Shown here: in pieces, positions 24,204 to 50,202 of the stretch | How positions within the stretch are numbered: position 1 is the first letter of the stretch | How the letters are laid out: each line of letters starts with the position of its first letter | From: Microcebus murinus | Taxonomy: Eukaryota; Chordata; Mammalia; Primates; Cheirogaleidae | Direction: 5' to 3' | DNA length: 64,000 bases | Assembly: GCF_040939455.1 (NCBI RefSeq) | Contig: NC_134119.1 | Location: 12,501 to 76,500, forward strand | Made by a program: the position numbers and the translations under genes | The notes under the pieces: model-generated | What the model was told of the DNA's origin: nothing | Seen by the model: only the letters and a program-made list of their open reading frames with translations | The model's database searches: none

Positions 24204-24281
24204 ACCCAATCCCCTACCCCTACCCCCAATTCCTAACTATAACCCCCAACCCCTAAACCCTAACCTTGTAACCCTAAATCC
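24204..24281 (+). repeat. Degenerate interstitial telomere tract 2
   Basis: CCCTA-rich degenerate repeats (CCCCTA, CCCTAAAC, CCCTAACC, CCCTAAATC) run for almost 80 bases with CCCTAA on the plus strand. The tract sits about 1.5 kb inward of block 2, paralleling tract 1 and block 1. Confidence 0.65.
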
Positions 24282-24844
24282 TTGGATATGCCAATCCTAA
24301 GCAGATAAGCCAAAACACCACATGCTTTCCTAACGTAAATCAATATACTTTTAAAGTTTTTACCTGGGTGCTGTTGATTTATTAGATTCCAAATATCTAA
24401 AAAGGTTGATTTTGCCATTTCTCCCCCCCCACCTTAATTGCTGCTTCAGTACCAATTTTTGAACTCCCTACTTGTCCATTTTCTGTTACGTTAGCCTCTG
24501 TTTATGTTAACATCTCAAGTTCACACCCTTCAATCAACAGAGTTCACTAATTCTATACATTATGTTTTTCATGTAAGTCTCTGAAATCAGACATTTCATC
24601 TTCAATTCTGGCATACAGCTTCCATGTAGCAGACACTTAAGAATTTATATATGAACCAAATTAACTGAAGCAAATAAAGTACTTTTCTGCCCCTTAAGAC
24701 AGATGTCATTATCAAAATATTCTTTAACATTCTCAAAATATGGGAAAATTCTGCTAAAATATTAATGCAAAGACTCTTCAAACCCCTATTCTCTTATGTA
24801 CTTGGAGTTAGCCACTTTTCTATTTGCTTATTCCAATTTCATTT
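24282..24844. other. No gene seen
   Basis: AT-rich sequence with a short C run at about 24,422. No exon or named repeat is recognised. Confidence 0.4.
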
Positions 24845-24998
24845 TTTTGTTGTTGTTGGACAGGGTCTTGCTGTCGCCTGTGCTAGAGTGTAGTGGCGTC
24901 ATCATAGCAACCTCAAACTCCTGGGCTCAAGTGATTCTCCTGCCTCGGCCACTCAAAGTACTGGGACTACAGGCATGACCCACCACACCCACACCACA
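24845..24998 (-). mobile_element. Old Alu monomer-type fragment
   Basis: A reverse, single-arm Alu-like sequence (GGACAGGGTCTTGCTGTCGC ... GGGACTACAGGCATGACCCA). It is more diverged than the dimeric Alus. Confidence 0.7.
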
Positions 24999-25185
24999 AT
25001 TTCAGACTTTCTAATTAAAAATAATGCCATCCCTACATCTACTATTAATGTTACAGAATTAAGCAATACAAATATCTAGTAAAAGTAAACACATAAAGAA
25101 AAAAGTGTATTTTTTAAGATTTTGTAAAAAATGTATTCAAGAATTTAAATCCCACACAGGACACAGAAGCAATGCTGAGGATAAA

Positions 25186-27602
25186 ATATCTTAACTACCT
25201 TTATTGATATCATTTCTATTCATCCATGTATATAAGCTCATTAAAATCCATGCTTCAAATTTCTTGGATTTTTCCCTAGTAAGTTCCAGGCTAACAAAAG
25301 TATTTTCACATACATATTTGATTCTTACATACTTAACATCTATTAATTTGAAATTTGTTTTGCATCAGTCTAGGGCTTTACTACTTTTCAAGACAAAAGT
25401 CACATATTAAAATACAGACTACTCAAAACATAAAAGTATACAGTTGCCAAGAATGTGGTTTACAATATAGATCTTGAAGATAATACAGACTATATTATGA
25501 TTTGTCTGTTTGAAAACAGAAAACAATGTATTATACTGAATTCTGCAGTCAGGTGCACAAGAAAACTTATTTACAATCCTCCTTTATTTTATAAGATAAA
25601 TACCAAACTATTTCTCACATATATTACAACCATATTTTTTAAACCAAATTTTGGTTTAAAAATCACAAACTGACAACATATAAATACAAAATGCTAGGAA
25701 AAGTTTAACATCTAAGGGAAAAAATATGTCTTATGCATTGTAATGATTTCTACAATCTAGCATAAAGGCAAATGCGATTTTTAAAAAACACAGCCCAAAT
25801 ACAATTATGGAAAAAATTTAGTCAAGCCATCTAATACAACAAATTTCACGGGTATCATTCATTATGTCCGAAAATTTTCATGTACATAGAAGTCTCTACA
25901 TAACAATTAGAATAATGTCAATAAGGATCTGCAAACTATGAAGTATTAGCAAGTAAACTTAAATCATGCATTTCTCTCTGAATGAAGCTTGACTTTGAGT
26001 TAAAAGGTAACAACTATGAACTTTTTTTAAAATAACTTAAATTCACCAAACTAGGGCAATGTACATGTTTTCCCAGCTATGCATGCAGACTGTATTGTAA
26101 AAATAATTAAGTTACTAAAAAAAGTAGAAAAGATTCAAAATAATCATAACTCAGTTAAGCTGGTGAAACCACAAAGACATCAAAGCCCAGCAACTTCCAA
26201 GAGTCTAAGGGTTAAAATTAATTATAAAATCTGGATACGTAATCCTATGTCAACACTTATGAATTTATGTTTAATGTTAACAATTTTTACTACTACTCTT
26301 GTCTTTGGGTAAAAAAAAAATGTTCTGGAATAAACAATGTAACTTCAAATCATTTTGCTATCTGACTACTAGAAAGACTGCTTTTCTTCTAGCCCCACAA
26401 TTTGATAGGATAGAAAGCTCTCCACACACAAGTCCTGGTGAAGATTGATTTCGTAAGTCGCTGTGAGTTACACTGTTCTAATACAACTGAGCTACTAAAA
26501 TACAAATATTTGTTCTCAAGAAAAATTACAAAACTAACAAATCTCTTTTTCTCCAGAATTATAAAAGATAAAATCTATGAATCAGTACTCTAATATGACG
26601 ACAGAAAAATAGCAAACTGAAGTTAAAAAGCACAGGCTGTCTATAATACAGGCCCCAATCTATTTCCTGCCGTCTTAATATTTTCCACCTGTTCTAAGGA
26701 TTGAGTGTGTCGACACCTAGAAACCCGTTACAGTCTTTAAAGTTGGGTAAACAAACATCTCTATGGTTACGGTAAAAGTAGTTTACCTTACTACTTACAC
26801 GCACAGAAAAACTTGTTTCTTTTTTCAGGATATTCTTTTAGGGATTACTTGACAGTGGTTCTTTTAAAGGTAACAAAGGGGTCAGAAAAAGACTCCTTGA
26901 AATTGTTTTGGAATTCCCAGAAAGATACCCCACAATTTGATCTTTTATTCTTCCTCCCTCATCACAATTTTTCCTTTTAAAAATTATAATTGACAAATAA
27001 GAATTAATTAATTTACTTAAAATCAGGGAAGGCTTCTCAATAATGTTTTCCCCTCTAGAAAACTAAGTTCAGTGAAACTCAGTGCCAGTAATTAAGAGGT
27101 TGTTATCATAAAATTCAAACTTGGACATAGGTGTATCATACCCGGAAAAAATTGTATACATTTACAAACTGGTGCTTTGTTTCATACTTTATAAGCAACA
27201 CAGGTTAGTTTCAACTTCAGTTTTCATTTTTAATGCATAAAATCTTGTGCATCTTGTGAAATGGACAGACATCAAATAGTCTCTACCATGTACACTTTAG
27301 TGTTTCACCAGAACTAAAACAGAAACACCCTTCTACCCTTCTCTAAGAAGATCCTCTCCACTTTGGGAAAACATTCTTCTATGCAGTGTAGATCTTGTCG
27401 GATTACGTAAAGAAATCACACCACTGAATCAAAATTTTAGAGGACAATCAAGAACTAGAAAAAGAAGACTACAATGTGGACAAGTACAGCAGTTCCCTTC
27501 CCCATAGCGTCTGCTCCCAGGTGTCCCTCCACAGCAGACAGGCGGCACACACATCAGACTTGGCAATCTGCTCTTCCTCATTTCCCTTCTCAAACAGGAC
27601 AT
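25186..27602 (-). other. PCMTD2: Probable PCMTD2 3' UTR
   Basis: This is the AT-rich sequence downstream of the PCMTD2 stop. The best candidate end is an AATAAA on the minus strand at 25,200-25,205, followed by GT-rich sequence. Another AATAAA lies near 25,580 and could give a shorter form. No interspersed repeat that I recognise interrupts the stretch, which fits a retained UTR. The 3' end is inferred and needs transcript data. Confidence 0.5.
25200..25205 (-). terminator. PCMTD2: Candidate PCMTD2 poly(A) signal
   Basis: AATAAA on the minus strand (TTTATT on plus). The sequence just downstream is rich in TGT words. Confidence 0.4.
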
Positions 27603-40746
<13,144 letters not shown>

Positions 40747-42449
40747 CTACGATTAAACATTTTTAAAAGAGCTATTTACATTAAAGGTATGAGCAGAACA
40801 ATAACAGTCCTAAACACATATCGATTTCAAATTCTGAATTCTGAAAATAATACAGATGAAATGTCTTTTGTCAACACCCAGACTGACACCCACAAAAGCC
40901 CCCAGACAAGCCAGATTTAGAAAAAGAAAAAGAAAAAAATCTCAGTTCAATTAGAAATTCAGGTAAGCAATTACTAAGAAAATATTAATATGTGTCTGAA
41001 CTTCAAATTTAAGTGGTGTCCTATGTTTTATCTGGAACTCTACACCCTCAACATACACACAAACACCCACATAAGTCAAACAGTCCGTTCAATCTGTTGG
41101 TTTGGATACTCTGATAGCCAAATTTTAGGGAAAAACTCTTCCCAAACAGAACATTTTGTGACAAACACCTCACTGTAACAAAACAGAATCGGTTTCAAAG
41201 CTTAAGAGTAGGAGGGGCTGCTACCAGACCCTCCTACCGCCCCTTCTGAAGTGCAGGCTATGTATGTAGCCTTCCCAGCTCTTTAAAAATAAAAAGTACA
41301 TTTCTTGCCTTCTCCCACACTGCCTTCAAGAAGAAAAAGTGCAGCATGTATCCCTCTGAGCACAACTATTAATATATAATTACCTTCATCTAATTCATAG
41401 GAAAACGCTCTTTCATCTGGAGAAGTCTTACTCTTCCTAAAACTATAAAAATATCCTTTCTGATTTTGTAATTATCCTAATTTCTAAGTAATTTTTTCTA
41501 AGTAATGGCTTTACTTCACCCGAGACGGTAATGCTTTTCAATATAGCTGATATAAATTGTTGGGGGGAAAAAGACCACCAGACCTCAAGAAGACTGAGAC
41601 ATTTTCTGAATCAGGACAATCTTCATAACAACCTACTATAACATTGTTACTATAAAGTTTATACTTGTTTTCCTCCTCCACAATCCTGTAGATTTCTAAC
41701 AGAATAAGAATCACTAAGAAATATTGAGGGGAGATATTCCATACATACCCACACAAACAACTGGCAATAGTAATGGGAGAGGTTTTCCCAGAAATGAAAA
41801 TTAAACCAACACAGGAATGAATCATCAGTTTCTTACAACAGGTGGACAAGGTAGGTGAAGGGTATGGCTTAACCCAAATTCTCTTCTATTTTATAGTCAA
41901 ATATTCACAATCAAGATTTTAGAGCTGAATAATAAATTTTTCAAATCATTAGGGTGGTCCAATTACTCAATTTTCACAGCCTTTTAAAGTTGTTTCAGAG
42001 CCCTTGTTAGATTATGGTCCATGGCTGGTTAACTCAGACAGATGGAATTAAGTCCTAATGAGGTCAAGTTTAATCCTGGATATAAACCCCTTAGTTTTGA
42101 GGCTATACCCTAGTCTAGCTCAGTCACCTTAAAATTTCGGGCACTGGTTAAAAGCGGGGTCATATGTTTGGATGCTCAGGGTGTATTGAGAAGACCTGGA
42201 AATCATGTATCCTACTCAGTGTTGGGTGAGGAAAGCTACCTCTCCACCCAGAAGCCTATATACAAAGTTCTATCATTCTATCTCAATACCATCATTTTAT
42301 CTTTAGAAGGTAACCTCCAACTGTATATTGGGTATGTTTCATTTTCTACTAAGTACCTACCACTTATTTTAAACATTTCCACAATTTGAAAGTTTATACC
42401 ATATCAAAACGAAAGCTTTTTAGTAAAAATAGCTACCATATTTTTACAA

Positions 42450-42610
42450 GTACCACCTGCCAGCCACAGCCTCATTTAAACTTCACAACGTAAGGAGGCA
42501 AACTGAAGGTGGGCAATGAATTTGCTCATGATCACACAGCCAGTGTGTGATGGGGGCAGGATTCAAACCCAGGACTGTCCAGCTAAGGGCCTGTGTTCTT
42601 TATACCACCA
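42450..42610 (-). mobile_element. MIR SINE
   Basis: ATCACACAGCCAGTGTGTGA and AGGATTCAAACCCAGGACTG are hallmark reverse-MIR words. Confidence 0.8.
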
Positions 42611-43611
42611 ATGGAGCTTATAAAAATTCTCAAAAGAGCAACATTTTTTACCACACATGTTGGTAATGTTTTGACTATGGAGTAAGCCTATCTATTGCCA
42701 TGGGTAGGATGCATGTGGCAGAGGTGGTGAACCTGTGGCTTTAAGGACATGTATGGCCTTCTAGGTCCTTAAGTGCGGCCTTTTGACTGAATCCAAATTT
42801 TACAGAACCAATCCTTTCATTAAAAGGGGTGCAGCAGAGAAAGATGAAGTTTTTCTCGTCACCTTTGGTGCTTAAAAAAAGAACAATCTTGAAATCAGAA
42901 GGCTGCAAGTTTCCCACCCCTGAATGGGCTCTGATATTTATTATTAGCTTTCCTTGTAATCTAATACTCCCTCCCACTGGAAACCATCACTGCTTACAAC
43001 CATGGATGTGATCATTTATGATATCACCAAAACTAACAACAACAAACACAGATACCTTTGCCAAAGCAAATACTATCACTTTCCCCTAGATTCCACAATG
43101 CAGTAAAATCCAAGAATTGGTGGAGAATCATTTTTAGGATGCTGCACTTGATGATACTTTGCACTTTACTATTTGCTGTAATCCCTAATGTTAATATAGT
43201 TCACTGCTCTGTACTAACCAGCCACAGTCCAACAGAACACCTTACCCTCCTTCCAATATTAACTGCCAGGGCACATGAGGAAGACTTGTGAAGCAGTAGC
43301 AGGCACGGGAAGGTCTCAGGATTGACAACTGAGGAGCTGTGATCGTGGCTTTGTCAACATAAGCATGAAGCTACGATAATGGGAGTCACGATTCTAGTCT
43401 AAGCTGGGTTTGCCAACTTAGATATGGAGGATCACATTCCAACTTCGATGTCACTTCTTAAGTGGAACATGGACAAAATAATTTGTTGTGCAAGACGAGC
43501 TGGGGAAAAAGACCCCAAACCACACCTTCAGGAAGAATGACGGATAAAACAGATTTCTCATTTTGAAAACCAGAACTCTTACAAGCAATGCAAAAGGACT
43601 TTTTTCAAACA

Positions 43612-43705
43612 CAGATGGTCCTCATGTTAGGATGGTTCGACTTATAATTTTTTTGCACGATGTGTTTGTATGGATGCAACCCCATCACAAGTCCAGGAGC
43701 ATTTT
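43612..43705 (+). mobile_element. Short Tigger/MER-type DNA element
   Basis: GATGGTCCTCATGTTAGGAT at one end and CCATCACAAGTCCAGGAGCA at the other are the ends of a known palindromic-end DNA element family with the middle deleted. Confidence 0.45.
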
Positions 43706-44439
43706 GAAGTACATCTACACTATTCATAGGGCTGACAAAAGCCAGACCAGTGGTCCATGGATGGAGACAATACCTACTAAATACACACAAAAAAGCTTTC
43801 TAACAACTGAAATTGCAAATAACGAAATGAGCCCTTTCTTAGAACACCCCAGCCAAGTCCCAGTGGAGATACAAGCAGGGATGAGGCTAGGGGGTGAAGG
43901 CACTGACCTCAACAGCTGAATCCCATTAACTCTGAAGTCCCCTCTCACCTGAGCCTGTGGCTTTATTTCCCCCAAGCAGAGCCACGATAATTTCTGATTT
44001 GTTTAAAGGCACCTCAACTTCACTAATTCTTGCAGGACATTCTACCACATGCCCAGAATAGAGTTGTTTAGCCATTCCTTTCTGATTAGAAAAAAGAAAA
44101 CTATTCTAGGCACACGAGCAAAGAGTGCTAGGGTAGATACGTAAATGACTTATTCGAGGTGCAACGCTGGAGCAAACACGGATCAGAGAGGCACATCCCT
44201 CTCGCAAAAACAAAGGCGCCAAGCCTAGGCAAGTCTCCTTCCTCCAACTGCCAAAGATCTTTTCCACATGCCTGAACTGAAGTCCCAGCGCTCTGCTCCA
44301 ACTCTCAGCAGCTCCGAAGCGCTGCGGGAAGAGGCGAAACTATTTCTTAACAGACTGTCACCTCCTGAAAAGGTCCAAGGTAGAATTTGTCCTAAACCTC
44401 AACTCTTGACTTGCCTGAGCACTGACTGCAAACGTCTCC

Positions 44440-45280
44440 TACTTCGTAATCGGGGACAAGCTGCAGGTCTGGAGCGCGGGCCCCAGAGCGTGAGCAACGG
44501 GCGCCGGGAGGCCGACGGGACCGCGCGAGCGCTCGGAGGCCAAACGGGGGCGGGAGGAGGGGGAGGGGCCGAGAGGAGCCGGGCGCGGGGGGCCGGCGGG
44601 GCCGGAGAGGAGGCTCGGGGCCGAGGGAGAGCCGCCCGCCCGCCGCAGGCCGGGCCGAGGGGAGGCGGCGGCGGCGGCTGTACCTCGGGGCTCGGCCGGC
44701 CCGCCGGTTCGGGCGGCCTGGGCAGCGACCTGCAGCTCTTCGGGTGCGTCCCTCGCGCGTCCTCGTCCCGGGGGCGCCGCGCCGACCTCCGCCGCTGTAA
44801 ACATCCGCCGCCGCGCCTGCGCCTGCGCGCCCAACGGCCTGACTGCGCGTGCGCTGCGGGTCTGGCGCTTAAAGGGGCCGCGGCGCTGCCAGGGGGCCCG
44901 GACCGCGCCTGGCGGTTCGCGACTCCCCGGAGGGTCCCCGTCCCCGTGCGCGCGGTCCGCGCGGGCTCCGCCGGGCGAGTGGCCCCTGCACAGCCGCCTG
45001 CCGAGCCTTGCCTGTTAGGTTGGCGGGAGGCAGGGGCTGTTCTGCGCCTCAAAAGTGACGGTGGCTGTGTCCGGGCCCCGGGATGCGGGTTCGGGACCAA
45101 CGCTCTCTCCTGCTGCCGCCTCCGCCTGCCCGGCCTCCCTGCTCCGCCTCCCCGGTGCCGGGCCTCCCCGGTGCCGGGCCGGGTCCCCCGTGGCCACCTG
45201 CTCAGCTCGCTCTGTGAAATCGGCCCTGCCCGAACCGCGCGTGGGGTCCGAGTGCGCTTTGGCAGCAGACCCTTTCCGGA
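44440..45280. promoter_or_regulatory. PCMTD2: CpG-island promoter of PCMTD2
   Basis: About 0.85 kb of dense CpG sequence lies 3.7-4.5 kb upstream of the ATG exon on the minus strand. It contains NRF1-like words (CTGCGCCTGCGCGCC and TGCGCGTGCGC near 44,818-44,857) and no TATA box, as expected of a housekeeping promoter. Open frames on both strands here arise from GC content. Its outer edge abuts the minisatellite at 45,282. Confidence 0.8.
44684..44810 (-). other. PCMTD2: Probable PCMTD2 non-coding exon 1
   Basis: Within the CpG island the minus strand offers a clean donor, CCCGAG|GTACAG, with the exon ending at 44,684. Human PCMTD2 also starts with a non-coding exon in a CpG island. The upstream edge (about 44,810) is a guess based on NRF1-like GCGC words just beyond it. 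Confidence 0.45.
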
Positions 45281-45281
45281 G

Positions 45282-48200
45282 CAGTGTCACGGCCATCACA
45301 CACACACAGAGTCTCACAGTCATCACACACACAGACACACACACAGAGTCTCACAGTCATCACACACACACACACACACACACAGTCTCACAGTCATCAC
45401 ACACACAGACACACACACAGAGTCTCACAGTCGTCACACACACACACACACACACAGAGTCTCACAGTCATCACACACACAGACACACACACAGAGTCTC
45501 ACAGTCATCACACACACACACACACACACACAGTCTCACAGTCATCACACACACAGACACACACACAGAGTCTCACAGTCGTCACACACACACACACACA
45601 CACAGAGTCTCACAGTCATCACACACACAGACACACACAGAGTCTCACAGTCGTCACACACACACACACACACACAGAGTCTCACAGTCATCACACACAC
45701 AGACACACACACAGAGTCTCACAGTCGTCACACACACACACACACACACAGAGTCTCACAGTCATCACACACACAGACACACACACAGAGTCTCACAGTC
45801 ATCACACACACGCACACAGAGTCTCACAGTCATCACACACACAGACACACACACAGAGTCTCACAGTCGTCACACACACAGACACACACACAGAGTCTCA
45901 CAGTCATCACACACACGCACAGAGTCTCACAGTCGTCACACACACAGACACACAAACACACACACACAGAGTCTCACAGTCATCACACACACAGACACAC
46001 AAGCAGTGTGTCACAGCCATCTCACACACACACACACGCACACGGAGTCTCACAGTCATCACACACACAGACACACACACAGAGTCTCACAGTCATCACA
46101 CACACACGCACAGAGTCTCACAGTCATCACACACACAGACACACACACAGAGTCTCACAGTCGTCACACACACAGACACACACACAGAGTCTCACAGTCG
46201 TCACACACACAGACACACACACAGAGTCTCACAGTCGTCACACACACACACACACACACAGAGTCTCACAGTCGTCACACACACAAACACACACACAGAG
46301 TCTCACAGTCATCACACACACACGCACACAGAGTCTCACAGTCATCACACACACAGACACACACACAGAGTCTCACAGTCGTCACACACACAGACACACA
46401 CACAGAGTCTCACAGTCGTCACACACACAGACACACACACAGAGTCTCACAGTCGTCACACACACACACACAGAGTCTCACAGTCGTCACACACACAGAC
46501 ACACACACAGAGTCTCACAGTCATCACACACACAGACACACACACAGAGTCTCACAGTCGTCACACACACAGACACACACACAGAGTCTCACAGCCATCA
46601 CACACACAGACACACAAGCAGTGTGTCACAGCCATCTCACACACACACACGCACACAGAGTCTCACAGTCATCACACACACAGACACACACACAGAGTCT
46701 CACAGTCATCACACACACACGCACACAGAGTCTCACAGTCGTCACACACACAGACACACACACAGAGTCTCACAGCCATCACACACACACACACACACAC
46801 ACAGTCTCACAGTCATCACACACACAGACACACACACACACAGAGTCTCAGTCATCACACACACAGACACACAAGCAGTGTGTCACAGCCATCTCACACA
46901 CACACACGCACACAGAGTCTCACAGTCATCACACACACAGACACACAAGCAGTGTGTCACAGCCATCTCACACACGCACACAGAGTCTCACAGTCATCAC
47001 ACACACACAGACACACAAGCAGAGTGTCACAGCCATCTCACACATACACACACACACAGAGTCTCACAGTCATCACACACACAGACACACAAGCAGAGTG
47101 TCACAGCCATCACACACACAGACAGGCACACAGAGTCTCACAGTCATCACACACACAGACACACAAACAGAGTGTCACAGCCATCACACACACAGACACG
47201 CACACAGAGTCTCAGTCATCACACACACAGACACACAAGCAGAGTGTCACAGCCATCACACACACAGACACACAGAGTCTCACAGTCATCACACACACAG
47301 ACACACAAGCAGAGTGTCACAGCCATCACACACACAGACACACAGAGTCTCACAGTCATCACAGACACACAAGCAGAGTGTCACAGCCATCTCACACACA
47401 CACACAGAGTCTCACAGTCATCACACACACAGACACACAAGCAGTGTGTCACAGCCATCACACACACAGACACACACACAGTCTCACAGTCATCACACAC
47501 ACAGACACACACAAGCAGAGTGTCACAGCCATCACACACACAGACACACACACACACAGAGTCTCACAGTCATCACACACACAGACACACAAGCAGAGTC
47601 TCACAGTCATCACACACACAGACACGCACACAGAGTCTCACAGTCATCACACACACAGACACACAAGCAGTGTGTCACAGCCATCTCACACACACACACA
47701 GAGTCTCACAGTCATCACACACACAGACACACAAGCAGTGTGTCACAGCCATCACACACACAGACACACACACAGTCTCACAGTCATCACACACACAGAC
47801 ACACACAAGCAGAGTGTCACAGCCATCACACACACAGACACACACAGAGTCTCACAGTCATCACACACAGACACGCACACAGAGTCTCATAGTCATCACA
47901 CACACAGACACACAAGCAGATTGTCACAGCCATCACACACACAGACACGCACACAGAGTCTCACAGTCATCACACACACAGACACACAGCAGAGTGTCAC
48001 AGCCATCTCACACACACACACACAAGCAGAGTGTCACGGCCATCACACACACACAGACACACAAGCAGAGTGTCATGGCCATCACACACACAGACACGCA
48101 CACAGAGTCTCACAGTCATCACACACACACAGACACACAAGCAGAGTGTCACAGCCATCACACACACACACAGACACACAAGCAGAGTGTCACAGCCATC

Positions 48201-48332
48201 ACACACACACAGACACACACACAGAGTGTCACAGCCATCACACACACACACAGACACACAAGCAGAGTGTCACAGCCATCACACACACACACAGACACAC
48301 AAGCAGAGTGTCACAGCCATCACACACACACA
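45282..48332 (+). repeat. Minisatellite of about 37-bp units (roughly 80 copies)
   Basis: Units alternate a CA-rich part (CACACACAGACACACACACA) with one of two sequence tags: GAGTCTCACAGTC(A/G)TCA, dominant on the left, and GCAGAGTGTCACAGCCATCA, dominant on the right, mixed in the middle. The basic period is 37 bases, with frequent changes in CA length. The first partial unit at 45,282 carries the right-hand tag. All three plus-strand frames stay open for about 2.8-4.2 kb because the repeat contains almost no TAA, TAG or TGA on that strand. The predicted proteins are low-complexity T/H/S strings that I do not accept as genes. Confidence 0.95.
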
Positions 48333-49311
48333 GGCCGACACCTTCTCCACCTTCTGTGGGCCCAGGGCGAGCTCACATCTGATACCCAGTGCCAAACCTG
48401 TGGCCCTGTGGCTGCCCACCAACCTGGTGAACTTCACACTGGCTCCAGCACCCTTCCTACCTGAGGGCCTGTGGTTACCTGCGATCATGTCAAACGACAG
48501 AGGCCCTGGAGCCACCCTTGACCCTCTCCCGCTGTCAGGGGACACCCCTCCGAGCATCCCTCCTGTCATGCCCCAGCTTCCCAACCCTCTCACCACCCTC
48601 CCACCAGTCCCTGAGCTAGGCTGATGGTCCTCCTAAAACACAAACTGACGGATCTGATCAAACACTGCTCTCTTCTGCTAATGGTCCAAGATGATTCCCC
48701 TGCTCCCCTCCACATCAGCTCCCACCACTAGCATTCATCTTCACAGGGTACCACCGAAGCACTCCATGTGGGTTACTTCTGTGAAATAGGTACTGGTATT
48801 ACCTCCAAGGAGAGAGTGGACAGCAGGAGACAGCCTGGCATTCACAGCAAGGCTATGGGGTTCTCCTGTTGGACGTAAACAATCTTGTAGGAAGGAGCAC
48901 CATCATGATACAGGGAGAAAAAACATGGCCACGTCATAGTATTGTCTAAGCACAGACAAAAACAGGGTCACTGTGCCACCCATGATGTCCCAGATATGCC
49001 CTCTCTGGGCTAGTCGCAAAGCCCCCTGCTCTGCCATCAGCCATAGCTGGGCTTCCCTCTACCCTGGCCTCTCCACAGATAACGTTTGCTGAGATGCCCA
49101 GTCAGAGAACTACCCTCCAATTCCTGATGGCAATCAATCTGTGAAAAAAATCACCCAACCCATGCCCACATCCTTTAGCTTTTTCAGTGCCTCTTACTGA
49201 GATGCCCTGCAGTTCCCCACAGTGTGCATGAACCCTCACTGCGATGAGTAATAATTCCAACTTGTTCAACTACTGGTGTGTTCCTGGTGGCCTTTGGCTG
49301 GAAGACATTGA
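48333..49311. other. No gene seen
   Basis: The sequence beyond the minisatellite starts at GGCCGACACC. The open frames that run out of the array end here at 48,382-48,624. Nothing else is recognised. Confidence 0.4.
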
Positions 49312-49430
49312 CACCTCCATTTTACAGATGAGCAAACTGATGCTCCAAAGAGGTTAACTGGTTTCTCCAAAGGTGCATAGTTAGTAGTAAGTACAGGAAA
49401 ATGGAGTTGAATCCAACCACTGTTCCAAAC
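49312..49430 (-). mobile_element. MIR SINE
   Basis: CATTTTACAGATGAGCAAAC and GAGGTTAACTGGTTTCTCCA match a reverse MIR. Confidence 0.75.
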
Positions 49431-49704
49431 CTTCCTTCGGTCTCCTCCTATGCCCAGCCACAGGAAGTTTTCTAGTTATGTCTTTGGTGTCCCCCTGCGC
49501 AGACATCTATCTCCTAGCACCTGTCTACTCATGGTTGGCATATCCGGAGGAGGAGCCTCCAGACATAGGATTGATCGTGAAAATGCCTGAGGCAGGGGAA
49601 CACCAGGGTGTCTGAGGAGCATTGAGTGTCTACAGGGAGGTTGTGTTGTCATCTTCAAAGTACAGTACTAAGACTCCCTTCGGTTAAGCTAGCCTTTTTC
49701 TATA

Positions 49705-49870
49705 GTTTTTTTTTTTTTAATTGTGGTCAAATATACATAACATTTACCATTTTAACCATTTTAAGTGTACAGTTCCATGGCATTAAGTACATTCACCTTG
49801 TTGTACAACCATCACTATTGTCATCTCCAGAATTTTTTTCATCATCCCTTACTGAAACCTGTATCCATTT
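49705..49870 (+). mobile_element. L1M-type 3' fragment
   Basis: CATTTACCATTTTAACCATT followed by AAGTGTACAGTTCCATGGC and GTTGTACAACCATCAC is a common old L1-associated sequence. Confidence 0.5.
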
Positions 49871-50202
49871 GTGCTAAAAATTCTTAGCAAACTAGTATTA
49901 GAGGGGAACTTCATCAACATGATAAACAAAATCTACAAAAAACCCCACAGCTATCATACTTAATGGTGAGAAATTCGGTACTTTCTCCTTAAGATCAGAA
50001 ATAAAGCAAGAATGTTCCCTCTCGCTACTCCTAGCTGATTCAATAAGGCATGAAAAGGCAGAATAAGATATGCAGATTTGGAAGGAGGAAATAAAACTCT
50101 TTGTTCACAGATGACAAGGTTGTCTATGTAGTCTATCCCAAAAATATCTACCCAGAAAACTCCTGGAACCAACAAGTAAATACAACAAGGCTGCAGGATA
50201 CA

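Noticed and set aside
45282..48332. CRISPR-like array
   Set aside because: Units are contiguous variants of one sequence with no unique spacers, and the genome is a primate nuclear genome.
44268..48464. A 1,398-codon open frame (and 945- and 1,032-codon frames in the other two frames)
   Set aside because: They lie over the PCMTD2 CpG island and the 37-bp minisatellite; all three plus frames are open because the repeat lacks stop words. The product is low-complexity T/H/S repeat without a domain.
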